Source: an uncultured Flavobacteriales bacterium (GTDB lineage Bacteria > Bacteroidota > Bacteroidia > Flavobacteriales_D > Sanyastnellaceae). From it: 64,000 bases of DNA. The stretch covers positions 107,325 through 171,324 of the forward strand of contig CALSMK010000021.1 of assembly GCA_943787435.1 (NCBI GenBank). The letters run 5' to 3'. Below are positions 9,791-19,712 of this stretch, one piece after another. How positions within the stretch are numbered: the stretch's first letter is position 1; the number at the start of each line of letters is the position of its first letter. The notes under the pieces were generated by a model that had not been told where the DNA came from, did not search any database, and saw only the letters and a program-made list of their open reading frames with translations. The position numbers and the translations under genes are program-made.

Positions 9791-12136
9791 TCATTCGCAA
9801 GTCTCTCCAAACATCGAGAGCACATCCAGTACATCGGAGACAGTGACCGCTCCGTCCATGTCCACGTCGCCAGGACACTCAATCAGGCTGGATACGCATT
9901 TTTGCGCATCTGAATCCCACACTGTTCCGGTTCCGCAGGCATCGGCATCGCAACATGGGGCGCTGGGGCAATTGGCCTGGGCATTCACAGGTTCACCACA
10001 GTCGACTCCAAAACCACTGAGCACGTTCAAAGCGTCTGTGACATTCACCAGTCCGTCAAAGTCCACATCTCCTGGGCAGTTGAGGAGGGTGGATCGACAC
10101 ATTCCAGCGCTTTCGTCCCACCATGTTCCCACTCCGCACGCTGCATTTCCACAGGCCTCTTCATCGTCGCAAATGCCATTGCCGTTGGCGTCTGAAGTGC
10201 ATGGGCCTCCGCATTCCCCCAACGCATCAGCGTAAAGACATGTCCCGTCGTCCAAGTTTGCGGATGGGGAGAAGTTGCAAGCCTCAGGATCTGTGCATCC
10301 GGGTTCAGTGGACAGGTTTGGGCACAACCCAAAGATTTCAATGTCCGCGTCATAATTGACCACGCCCGAGGTGTTCCAACCATTGATCAGCTGCAGGTTC
10401 CAATCGCCGTTGCCTGCCGGCTGAAGACTGGACAAGTCAATGCTCGCGGAGTAAACGCCTGGACTCGAGGTGTTCCATGCGCTGGGCCAAGGTCCAGCCG
10501 AAGGAAATCCGGCATCCACATTGTAGCCTCCGATTTGCAGGCAATCTCCACCGGGAGCGCACAGTGCCAGAAGCAGGTCTCCCGGCCATGACCCAGAGCT
10601 TTGAGGGTTGCTGAAGTCCAAGGTGATGTCAAGGGTGTAGGCGGTTCCCGAGGCGGCGAATACCAATGTGGATCCACTGGTGCCTGCAAGACTCGCGGTA
10701 AATTCATTGACTTCGACTCCGTTTGTGATGCCACCATCCGTCCCGCAATCGGCGCATGGGCCTGCATAAATGCACCCATCCGTTCCTGTGTCTCCAGGGG
10801 TGTAGTTGCAGGCCTGAGAATCGCCACATTGAACGTTGGTGCTTTCCACCACTGGCGTGCCGCAAGTGCCGATGCAGCTGGCAGAATTGAATGTGGGAAT
10901 CAAGGCGTTGTCTTCCACCAAGGGGTGAAACGTTAAGGTCTTGCTGCCACCTGCAATGGCGTGACAGTAACTCATGATGGTGCCCAGCTGTCCGGTGGGG
11001 TTGTTGGTGTAACCGCCGCAATCGCCTTCTAAACTGCCGCAATTGTCAATGGGGCCGCCAGGCCATCCGCACCAGTGGGTGTGATTGGCTCCGCAATTGT
11101 GTCCCAATTCGTGGGAGACCACATCCAAATTCCAAGCATAGGTGTTGATGTTGTAATTGGTCGAAGTGGTCAGGTTGCCGCTCACCCCAGCATTGTAGCT
11201 GTTGCACAGCCCATTGAGGTAGGCGATTCCACCGGTGCCAATGTTGGTCCGTGTGGTCATCAAGTGCTTCAGGTCCAGGGGAATGGAGTTGAAGTTGGGG
11301 TTGTTGTTCCACTCCGAATTGAATGCGCCGAGAATCCCTCCGCCATCGTTGGTGACAGAGGCATAAGGATCGGGCGACATCCATACATGGATAAACCGCG
11401 CGTCCAACGTCACAAGGTCGTTGAGTTCATTGCGGTAGATCTGATCCACAGAAGCCAAAATGGCCAAGGCCCAGTCGACGGCGTCGTCCAAATTGGAGCC
11501 CAAGGATTGGAAGGTGAATTCATCGATTTCCATTCCCACCTCAACACATTCGAGAAGGTTGGAGGAGCGCGCCTGTGAGGCACTTGGATCCTGTGGCGCA
11601 GGAAGTTCCAGCTGGTCCTCCACGCCACAGGTGAATGTCCGGTCATCGGATGAGGCGTCCACCGGAAACAAGGCGTGCACGTCATCCTTTCTGCGGTTGA
11701 GTTCCCAGCGGCGACCGTTCACGTTCAGCGAAGCCAACACGTGGTCTTTGAACAAGATCACCGTGCCCGAAACATCTCCAAGAACTTCGTAGGTGACGAT
11801 TCTGGATTTGGCAGGAACGTAGCGGAAGCCTTCAGGCCCAGTGGTGGCCACCTCAAAGGCGTCAGATCGAACTTCGAATTGCTGCAGTCGCAGGAATTGG
11901 TCCCCCTCGGGGAAGGGCAGGACCATCAGGGTTTTTTGGGGTCGGTTGGCGCGAAGTCGATTGAATTCAGATGCGTCAAGGGTCAGGCCTACAGCATCAT
12001 CAGGATTCGCAGTTGGCGAATTCTCCTTGGACAATTCAACCGCTGACCACAAGGCTCGCGATGCCTTTCCAGCCTGGGAGTGGGCGGCAAAACACAGGGT
12101 GAAAAGGAGGGGGAAGAGAAATGTATATCGCAGCAT
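9791..12136 (-). CDS. Secreted M12-like zinc metalloprotease with P-domain-like module, CNY repeats and C-terminal dockerin-like repeats
   Basis: Signal peptide; 'VSHELGHNCGANHTHWCGW' with downstream Met-turn 'GTIMSYCH'; two dockerin-like repeats 'CPGDVDFDGLVNVTDALNVLSGFGVDCG' and terminal 'CPGDVDMDGAVTVSDVLDVLSMFGETCE*'. Confidence 0.88.
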   Translation of the reverse strand: MLRYTFLFPLLFTLCFAAHSQAGKASRALWSAVELSKENSPTANPDDAVGLTLDASEFNRLRANRPQKTLMVLPFPEGDQFLRLQQFEVRSDAFEVATTGPEGFRYVPAKSRIVTYEVLGDVSGTVILFKDHVLASLNVNGRRWELNRRKDDVHALFPVDASSDDRTFTCGVEDQLELPAPQDPSASQARSSNLLECVEVGMEIDEFTFQSLGSNLDDAVDWALAILASVDQIYRNELNDLVTLDARFIHVWMSPDPYASVTNDGGGILGAFNSEWNNNPNFNSIPLDLKHLMTTRTNIGTGGIAYLNGLCNSYNAGVSGNLTTSTNYNINTYAWNLDVVSHELGHNCGANHTHWCGWPGGPIDNCGSLEGDCGGYTNNPTGQLGTIMSYCHAIAGGSKTLTFHPLVEDNALIPTFNSASCIGTCGTPVVESTNVQCGDSQACNYTPGDTGTDGCIYAGPCADCGTDGGITNGVEVNEFTASLAGTSGSTLVFAASGTAYTLDITLDFSNPQSSGSWPGDLLLALCAPGGDCLQIGGYNVDAGFPSAGPWPSAWNTSSPGVYSASIDLSSLQPAGNGDWNLQLINGWNTSGVVNYDADIEIFGLCPNLSTEPGCTDPEACNFSPSANLDDGTCLYADALGECGGPCTSDANGNGICDDEEACGNAACGVGTWWDESAGMCRSTLLNCPGDVDFDGLVNVTDALNVLSGFGVDCGEPVNAQANCPSAPCCDADACGTGTVWDSDAQKCVSSLIECPGDVDMDGAVTVSDVLDVLSMFGETCE

Positions 12137-12198
12137 TTGGAAAACCTTCTAGCCAAGCTAAAGCAATTGGAACACCTGTTCTACTCCAATGACAAAAG

Positions 12199-12819
12199 TC
12201 AGATAACGCCGTCAAGAACCCCTCTTCCTTCTCTGACGATTACGGCCTCACCTGAGGTGCAGTTGATGACGGAAGAAGCCTCCGTGTGGCCGAGGCCTCC
12301 ACTGATGACTGCCTCCACTTGTTTTCCGTACCGCTCATGAACCAGCCCCGGATCAGTGAGGTATTCGGTCTCTTCTTGGTCGTTCAGAACTGAGCTCACC
12401 ACAAGGGGGACACCCAGGGCATCGATGATGGCGGCAGGCAGAGCATGATCTGGCAATCGAATTCCCACTTCTTTTTTCGACTTTCTAAAAATGCGCGGGA
12501 CTTTCACGCCGGCATCCAGAATGAAAGTGAACGGCCCAGGAAGGGCGCGTTTCATCATTTTGAAAATGGGCTGAGATAGGGGGGCGACGTATTGACTGAC
12601 TTGGCTCAAATCCTTGCAGATGAGAGAGAAGTTGGCTTCCGAAGGGCTCAGGTCCCTGAGCCGGGCCATCTTGTCGAGACCTTTGGTTGAGCCAAGGGCG
12701 CATGCAAAGCTGTAGACGGAGTCTGTAGGAATGATGATCACGCCGTCTTTCTGGAGCAGCTCCGCGGCTTGGGCGACTTTTCGTGCCTCTGGGGTCTCTG
12801 GGTGAATCTCGATGAGCAT
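12199..12819 (-). CDS. L-threonylcarbamoyladenylate synthase (Sua5/YciO/YrdC family)
   Basis: 'AAELLQKDGVIIIPTDSVYSFACALGSTKGLDKMARLRDLSPSEANFSLICKDLSQVSQYVAP', 'GPFTFILDAGVKVPRIF', 'VGIRLPDHALPAAIIDALGVPLVVSSV'. Confidence 0.88.
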   Translation of the reverse strand: MLIEIHPETPEARKVAQAAELLQKDGVIIIPTDSVYSFACALGSTKGLDKMARLRDLSPSEANFSLICKDLSQVSQYVAPLSQPIFKMMKRALPGPFTFILDAGVKVPRIFRKSKKEVGIRLPDHALPAAIIDALGVPLVVSSVLNDQEETEYLTDPGLVHERYGKQVEAVISGGLGHTEASSVINCTSGEAVIVREGRGVLDGVI

Positions 12820-12871
12820 GGCTATAAGTTCGCCAAACGACACCAACCATCCAACCCAAAATCTGGCAATT

Positions 12872-13209
12872 TTACCCGGCGCAACGGACACAGGAAATCG
12901 CTCCTGGCATCAGCAACAAACGGCCCGTGGGAATGGGTTCTGCCACAGCCGGTTGCACAATCCAAACCGGTCGTCGTCCAGACGCTGAAGCGCCCGGTCC
13001 AGTCCTTGTCTCAATTTTTCGGCCTGTCTCAAAGCGGCTTCATTGACCGACTTGTTGTTGATGGCGTCCATGCGGCTCACCCGACCAATGGCTTCACTTG
13101 GGGGAATGGGTTTGGTCAGCTCGCGGTATTCGGCAATTCGCTCATCCAAGCCCTGGGCCTTCTTGACGATGGCCTTCTTGATGTTTTCTTTCTCTTCCTT
13201 GGAAAGCAT
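12872..13209 (-). pseudogene. DksA/TraR-type C4 zinc-finger protein, zinc-finger region frameshifted
   Basis: ORF ends 'DDDRFGLCNRLWQNPFPRAVCC*', but another frame continues '..EPIPTGRLLLMPGAISCVRCAG*'. Together: FGLCNRC-AEPIPTGRLLLMPGAISCVRCAG, a complete CxxC...CxxC finger. Confidence 0.75.
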
Positions 13210-13250
13210 GCGGCAATTAAACCCTTCTTTTCCGGACACGTCTGTTCTTC

Positions 13251-14601
13251 ATGCGATTCATTCTTTCTGGGTGCCTTTTCCTTTTGGCCTTTTCCCTTGA
13301 TGCACAGCCTGAGCTGGCCGCGTGGATCCTCAACACCGACGGTGAAACCGGTCAATTCTGGAACGGCAACAACCTCGTGCAGATGCAGGAGGAGTGCGAT
13401 GTCCAATTGGTCCAATTCAGCGAGGACTTTGTGTATGTCCATTCCAACGGCATTCCGCGGTATCCCACGGCGCCATTTCCCGACGGCAATCCCTCCCAGG
13501 CGACCGCCCAAGACTACCTCTTTCAGATTCCGCGCAATCCAGAGGAAGGCCCGTCAGGCGGAACGGCAACCGGACTTGGACACACCGGGGTCTTGATCAA
13601 TGGCGTGGTGATTTTCAATGCGCAAGACGCGTTCAGCTACAACAATCAAGGCGTGTGGCATCAAAACGGGGGGTTCTTCGAGAACGGCGGTTTTGATTGT
13701 GCCAAGGGGCATCCGGCCATGGGCCAATACCACCACCACCAAGTGCCCACGGCCTTTGACGACAGTTTTGCGCCGACCAGTGATGTCTGTGACGACTTCC
13801 CGAGCGAGGCGCTGTTCACTGTGGATATGGCCGAACACAGTCCCTTGATCGGCTATGCGTTTGACGGTTACCCCATCTACGGACCCTATGGATTTGCCAA
13901 TGCAGACGGATCGGGGGGCATTGCTCGGATGGAAACCAGCTGGCAGCTTCGGGACATTGCCGTGCGGCAGACGTTGCCCGACGGTACGGCTTTGGCCCCC
14001 AATCAATACGGCCCCGATGTCGGAGCATTGGTGACCCCTCCGATTCCTCCGGGTGCAGCACCTGTGGCTGCGGTGTTGGGCGCATACATCGAGGACCATG
14101 AATTCGTGACGGGTTCAGGAAGTCTGGATGAATTCAATGGCCGGTTCGCGGTCACCCCGGAGTATCCTGAAGGAACCTATGCCTATTACGCGACGGTCGA
14201 TGAAGACCACAATGGCCAATACCCCTATTTCTTTCCCGCTTACCGCGGCGTGGTGGAGACCGACAACTTTGGTGGAGGCCCCGGTCCAGGTGGAGGCGGG
14301 GGCACCAATGTGACCATTGACGAGGCGGTGGAAACCTGGACGGGCTCGGTGAGCGGTGTCTCCCATCATTGGGTCAACCTGCTGATTTCTATGCCTATCC
14401 CAATCCCGTCCGCGACGTCGTGCGCTTTGCGGGCATCCTGCCCGAACGGGTGGAAGTGTACGATGCCGTGGGGCGCTGTGTGGCCAGTTGGCCGCAACGG
14501 CCATGGATCAAGGCCTCAGCTTGACAGGATGGCCCGCGGGCACCTATTGTTGCAAGGATTTGACAACCGGTCAACACACCATGCTCATCTTGCATCCATG
14601 A
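13251..14601 (+). CDS. Secreted YHYH domain protein with T9SS type A C-terminus (frameshifted near 3' end)
   Basis: 'GHPAMGQYHHHQVPTAFDD', 'PLIGYAFDGYPIYGPYGF'. After ~14370 the C-terminus continues in other frames ('FYAYPNPVRDVVRFAGILPERVEVYDAVGRCV' then 'LTGWPAGTYCCKDLTTGQHTMLILHP*'). Confidence 0.75.
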
Positions 14602-16224
14602 TCCTGCGCGCGCTCTGTGTCTTTGTTGGTGTCTTCTGTTCCTTGAACGCCGAGGCACAGTGGGTCTTGGACGACACATGGGGAGGCAACGGTCGGCGCA
14701 TGGCGCTTTCTGATCGATGGGAAGTCCCTGTGGCCATCGACCACGACGCTTCGCGGGTGCACATGCTCAGTGCAGCTTTTGATTCCACAGGCACACCTGA
14801 GGCGCGGTGGCGTGCCTTTGCCCGAACCAACGGGGCAGAGGTGTGGTCTGGCCAAGGGTTTCAAGGTGAGACTCCGGTGGACCTCAGGACCAGTGCCACA
14901 GCGGACCGTTGGTTCCTGTTCACCGAGGCCGAAGTGGGCCCAGACTCGCTCCCGGCCAATGTGTGGCGCATCAGGTCCTTTCACACGGACGCGTTGGACA
15001 CCACTTGGGGCACGCAGGGGCAGGTGGATTTGGGATTTGTAGGGCCCTGGCATTTGGGGGGTGGTATGGACATGGTGGGGCCTGCAGATGAATGGAGCAA
15101 GTGGGAGGCCGTGGGGCCTTGGATGGTGGTGGCGGGTGCGGCTTTTGACAGTTGCTGTGCGCACCGGGAATTGCCTGCTTTGGCCCTGTTAAGCACCGAG
15201 GATGGGACGTTTCACCCCGATTTCGGTCAGGAAGGACGCATTGTGCTCGAACCGGACGGCTGGCTTGTGGAGGACAGCGTGCGCCATGAGTGGAGCGGTC
15301 GGTTTACCCATGCCTTGTTCGTGCCAACCACGGGTGGGTATGTGTTTGATCCCCCAACTGAAATGCGCATCCTCGCAGGAGGCACCGTGGCCACAACGGG
15401 CGGTTTTCACCCCTTCGTCGCCCGGTTCCATTGGGATGGGTCGCTCGATACCGAGTTTGGCAATGGCGGTGTGGTGGAGTGGACCGAGGACGTCGATGTC
15501 AACCACGAAATCCAGGACATGCGCCACCGATGGAACTGGTACGAAGTTGGAGCAGGCATAGAATTGCTGCTGAGTGTCCCCGATGGGGAGCAACCACTGG
15601 CGGCTGGAACGATGGTGGCCGGATGGATGCCCCTTCATGGCCAGATCGCCTACAACCCGACGGCGGACATAGACCCGGGGCTGCCTGTTCAGGAGCCGCT
15701 CAGGGCAGTGGGCTTGGCGGCGGGTTACGGTCTGGAAGTTTGAGGATGAGCAAGTCGCGGTGGGCACCTTGGGTGACGTTGTGGCTTGGGATGGGGATTG
15801 CCATCCAGCGTGGTGGACTTCCTATGGTTCAGCTTTTGGTACACCGGAGTATTGGACTGAGGATCTGGAGTTTGAGCGGCACCGGGTTGGTGCGGCACAC
15901 ACGGTAGGGTCGCGCCTTTACATTGCGGGTACCCTGGCCGAGGATGGCCCAGAAATTAGCCAGTGGATCCTCTCGCGTTGGAAGGAGGACAACACCATCG
16001 GTGTGGACGAATACATTGTGCTCCCTGCTCCTTATCCCAATCCGACATCGGGCCAGATCCACTGGGAATTGCCAGCAGGCCAGGTGGAGTGCCGAGATGC
16101 TTTAGGGCGCTTGCTGGATACATGGTGCCACCCAGGAGGTCGGTTTTCTGCGGTCCTGCCGCAAGGGGCAGCATGGCTGGGGCTCAATGGCGGGTCCTGG
16201 AGGGCCGTGCAGGTGGTCCGTTGA
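14598..16224 (+). CDS. Secreted delta-60-like repeat / T9SS type A sorted hypothetical protein (one frameshift ~15720)
   Basis: Signal peptide 'MILRALCVFVGVFCSLNAEAQWVLDDTWGGNG'; 'HPDFGQEGRIVLEPDG'/'LDTEFGNGGVVEW' repeats; second frame ends with 'LPAPYPNPTSGQIHWELPAGQVECRDALGRLL'. ATG overlaps the previous TGA. Confidence 0.65.
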
Positions 16225-16286
16225 ACCCGGTATTCCGCGTGGACAAAACCGAAAGCCGAGAACCGCAGTTTGGTCAGCGTGCATTC

Positions 16287-16294
16287 TACTTTAG
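16287..16294 (+). promoter_or_regulatory. Bacteroidota-type -7 promoter element TACTTTAG
   Basis: TACTTTAG 25 nt before ATG 16319 of fsa/tal. Confidence 0.4.
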
Positions 16295-16318
16295 CCGCGC
16301 GATTCACAACCCCACCCC

Positions 16319-16998
16319 ATGAAGTTTTTCATCGACACCGCCAACCTCGACCAAATCCGCGAAGCCGAAGCCTTGGGTGTGCTCGACGGAGTGACCACCA
16401 ATCCCAGTCTGATGGCCAAGGAAGGCATTTCGGAGAGGCCGCCGTGCGCCAGCACTACGTGGACATCTGCAACATTGTGGACGGCGACGTCAGCGCCGAG
16501 GTGATCGGCACAGATTTCGAAGACATGGTCAAGGAAGGCGAAGCCTTGGCCGCCCTCCACGACAACATCGTGGTCAAGGTGCCCATGATCGAGGACGGTG
16601 TCAAGGCCTTGCGCTATTTCTCCGACAAGGGCATCCGCACCAACTGCACGTTGATTTTTTCTGCGGGTCAGGCCCTGCTTGCAGCCAAGGCTGGCGCCAA
16701 TTATGTGAGCCCGTTCATCGGTCGCCTCGACGACATTTCAAGCGATGGCGTACAGCTGATTCGAGCAGATTCGCGGCATCTATGACAACTACATGTTTCA
16801 GACCGAAATCTTGGCAGCTTCAGCGTCCGCCACACCATGCACATCATCGATTGTGCCCAGATCGGGGCCGATGTCATGACCGGCCCACTTGAGCGCCATC
16901 AAAGGCTTGCTCAAGCATCCCCTGACGGACAGCGGCTTAGAGAAGTTCTCTGGCCGACCATGCAAAAGCAGCGGCAGCGTTCCAGCCTAAGGCCATAA
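16319..16998 (+). pseudogene. fsa: Fructose-6-phosphate aldolase / TalC-type transaldolase, with multiple frameshifts
   Basis: '[38 protein letters not shown]' | '[101 protein letters not shown]' | '[20 protein letters not shown]' | 'VRHTMHIIDCAQIGADVMTGP' | 'LSAIKGLLKHPLTDSGLEKF', in changing frames. Confidence 0.85.
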
Positions 16999-17051
16999 AA
17001 ATTGTAGTGCCTTCTTTGACGCCAAGGCAACTTGCGGGCCCACGGTGTAGT

Positions 17052-17059
17052 TACTTTCG
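17052..17059 (+). promoter_or_regulatory. Bacteroidota-type -7 promoter element TACTTTCG
   Basis: GTTACTTTCGCAGTATG: element 5 nt before ATG 17064, implying a very short leader. Confidence 0.45.
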
Positions 17060-17063
17060 CAGT

Positions 17064-19583
17064 ATGCGACTGGCACTTCTTTTCTTGTTTGCATTGTTGT
17101 TTGCCCATTGGACTGGGCAGGCACAGCCGGTCTGCACATTCGTGGGTGACGCAGAAGCGTTGGGTGACGATTGTTATCAGATCACCGATGACAACGACTG
17201 GGAGCTGGGAGCGGTTTGGTTCAACGACCAAATTGACTTGTCCGTTCCTTTTTCCATCGACGTGGAATTGAACCTAGGTGACACCGATGCAGACGGTGCA
17301 GATGGCGTGGTCTTTGTCCTTCAGTCTGTGGGGCCTTTTGCCATTGGTCTGGATGGGGGGGGGCTTGGTTTTGAGGGCTTCAATCCGAGTTTTGGCGTTG
17401 AAATCGACACCTGGCAAAACAACGACGTTGGAGATCCTGTGGCCGACCACGTTGCATTTCATCGGGACGGACTCAATTGGCACAACGCCCCTTATTTCAA
17501 TTTGGCTGGACCCGTATCGGCCAGAGCAGATGGAGCCAACATCGAAGACGGACAGCCGCACCGCTTCAAATTGACTTGGGACCCCGCCACCACATTGATT
17601 GAACTGTTTTTTGACTGCGAGCTGCGCTTGTCGCTGACCATGGACATAGCGGACGAGATTTTTAATGGGCAAAACCAGTTGTGGTGGGGCTTTACAGGTT
17701 CGACTGGAGGTTCTAGCAATGCGCAAGTGGCGTGCATCACGTCGGCTTCGGTGGGCCTTCCGCCGACCCACGAAATCTGTGAGGGAGGGTCCGTTGAATT
17801 GGCCTTACAAGCGGAGGAGGGCACCGTTTCTTGGTCTCCCGTGGATGGCCTGGCTTCTCCAAACATGGCCGTGACTTTGGCAGCGCCAGCGGTCACGACA
17901 ACCTACACGGCAACTTGGACAGACCTCTGTGGGGAGACATTGACCGCCGAAACAGAAGTCGAAGTTTTTGAGGTTCCAGAGCCGGCCTTGCCAGACTCAG
18001 CGGCCCTTTGTTCGGGAGAAGAAGTGGTGTTAGAGGCCCAAGTGCCTGCCGATTTGTCTTCTGTGGTTTGGACCGACGGAACCCTTTCCGCCAATTGGAC
18101 GGGTTCTGATGAAGGTTGGCAAGCGGTGGTGGTGGAAGCCTCAAGTGGATGCCAAGGCACGGACAGCACCTACGTGACGGCCTTGGTGCCGGTGGCCTGG
18201 GCTTGGCCAGAGGTGGGGCCATTGTGCTTAGGGCAGGATTCCATCATTCCTTGGCCGCCAAGTGCCGAAGATTGGTTGGTGGAAGGCGTTCCCATGCCAG
18301 GGGGATGGGAAGTGGAGCCAGGACAGTTTGCCATTCAGGCCACCGATGTGGCCACGGGGTGCCCATTGGACACATTGGTTGAGGTGGATGCAGTCAACAT
18401 CGAGCCCTCCAGCCTTCCGGGGTTGTTGGAGCTGTGTGAAGGGCAGTCGGGGACATTGGAGTTGACTGTGGACGACGCCTCCTCTGTCAGCTGGAGTCCA
18501 GCAGGTGGTTTGAGCAGCACCACAGAGGAGCAGCCCGAGGCCTCACCTTCAGAAAGCACCTTGTATACAGCCACCGTTGAAGATGTGTGCGGCGTTGAAT
18601 CTGACCTGGCCATTCAATTGGAGGTCTACGTGCCTCCAGTTTTGTCGCTGCCAGACACATTGACCTTGTGCCCTGGAGCTTTGGCCACAATCAGCATCGA
18701 GCCATTGGCGGGATTCCCCAGCCCTCAGTGGTCAGATGGGAGCTCTGGGTGGGATTGGGTCGGAGATGAGCCGGGTTGGCAAAGCGTTCTTGTGTCGGCC
18801 CTTCCGGGTTGTGGGGGAGCGGACAGTTCCTTCATTGGCAACGCCCAGGGAACGGCGCCAACATTCAATGTGGATCCATTGTGCCCAGGAGAATTTGCGT
18901 TCATCCCCTTTCCCGACGGTTGGGAAGGTTGGACAGTGGACGGACAGCCCGAACCAGCAGGCGGTCTAACCGTGTTAGAACCCGGGGTTTATTTCGCCCA
19001 ATCCGTGGATTCGGAAACAGGGTGTGAATTCGCATCGACCATTGTGGTTCCCACGGGAGCGCTTCCTCAATTGGGCCTGCCGGAATTGATGGAATTCTGT
19101 CCAGACCAAGTGGTATTTTTGGAGACAGGAGTCCCAGATCCAGTGGTTTGGAATGACGGTGAAACCGGGCCAAGCCGCCAGGTGAATGAGGCGGGTCTTT
19201 ACGTTGCCACTCACACCACAGAATGTGGATCTGTATCCGACTCTGTTTCTGTGGTCGAAATCCCCTGTGGATGCACCGTGTTTGCTCCGAGTGCATTCAC
19301 GCCAGACGGAGACCTCATCAACGATGCATGGAGGCCTGTTTTTGATTGTGAGCCCGAGGAGTATGACCTGAAAATATTTGACCGGTGGGGAGGCGTGGTT
19401 TGGGAGACAGCCAACCCTGAAGAATATTGGACGGGTGGTTACCGAGAAGACAATCGTCCCTTGGACGAAAAGCTCTTCTATGTCAAGGATGGGGTCTATG
19501 CTTTCCAGGTCACCTATCGTGACCCAACTTCGCTGGTGAGAAAAATCTTGAGAAAGTCAGGACACATATTCATGATGCGCTGA
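17064..19583 (+). CDS. L-type (legume-like) lectin domain protein with Ig-like repeats and T9SS type B C-terminal domain
   Basis: 'ADGVVFVLQSVGPFAIGLDGGGLGFEGFNPSFGVEIDTWQNNDVGDPVADHVAFHRDG'; C-term 'FAPSAFTPDGDLINDAWRPVFDCEPEEYDLKIFDRWGGVVWET...YWTGGY'. Confidence 0.88.
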   Translation: MRLALLFLFALLFAHWTGQAQPVCTFVGDAEALGDDCYQITDDNDWELGAVWFNDQIDLSVPFSIDVELNLGDTDADGADGVVFVLQSVGPFAIGLDGGGLGFEGFNPSFGVEIDTWQNNDVGDPVADHVAFHRDGLNWHNAPYFNLAGPVSARADGANIEDGQPHRFKLTWDPATTLIELFFDCELRLSLTMDIADEIFNGQNQLWWGFTGSTGGSSNAQVACITSASVGLPPTHEICEGGSVELALQAEEGTVSWSPVDGLASPNMAVTLAAPAVTTTYTATWTDLCGETLTAETEVEVFEVPEPALPDSAALCSGEEVVLEAQVPADLSSVVWTDGTLSANWTGSDEGWQAVVVEASSGCQGTDSTYVTALVPVAWAWPEVGPLCLGQDSIIPWPPSAEDWLVEGVPMPGGWEVEPGQFAIQATDVATGCPLDTLVEVDAVNIEPSSLPGLLELCEGQSGTLELTVDDASSVSWSPAGGLSSTTEEQPEASPSESTLYTATVEDVCGVESDLAIQLEVYVPPVLSLPDTLTLCPGALATISIEPLAGFPSPQWSDGSSGWDWVGDEPGWQSVLVSALPGCGGADSSFIGNAQGTAPTFNVDPLCPGEFAFIPFPDGWEGWTVDGQPEPAGGLTVLEPGVYFAQSVDSETGCEFASTIVVPTGALPQLGLPELMEFCPDQVVFLETGVPDPVVWNDGETGPSRQVNEAGLYVATHTTECGSVSDSVSVVEIPCGCTVFAPSAFTPDGDLINDAWRPVFDCEPEEYDLKIFDRWGGVVWETANPEEYWTGGYREDNRPLDEKLFYVKDGVYAFQVTYRDPTSLVRKILRKSGHIFMMR

Positions 19584-19712
19584 TTTGTTGTGCCCTCTGT
19601 TGGTTGTTCATAACAATGGGTCCTCTTCGATACTGTATTCTTCTTTTGAGCCGTTCGGCCCTTGATTCTTCGCAGGTTGTTTTGACCTTTGGAGAGCCCA
19701 ATTGACCTGACC

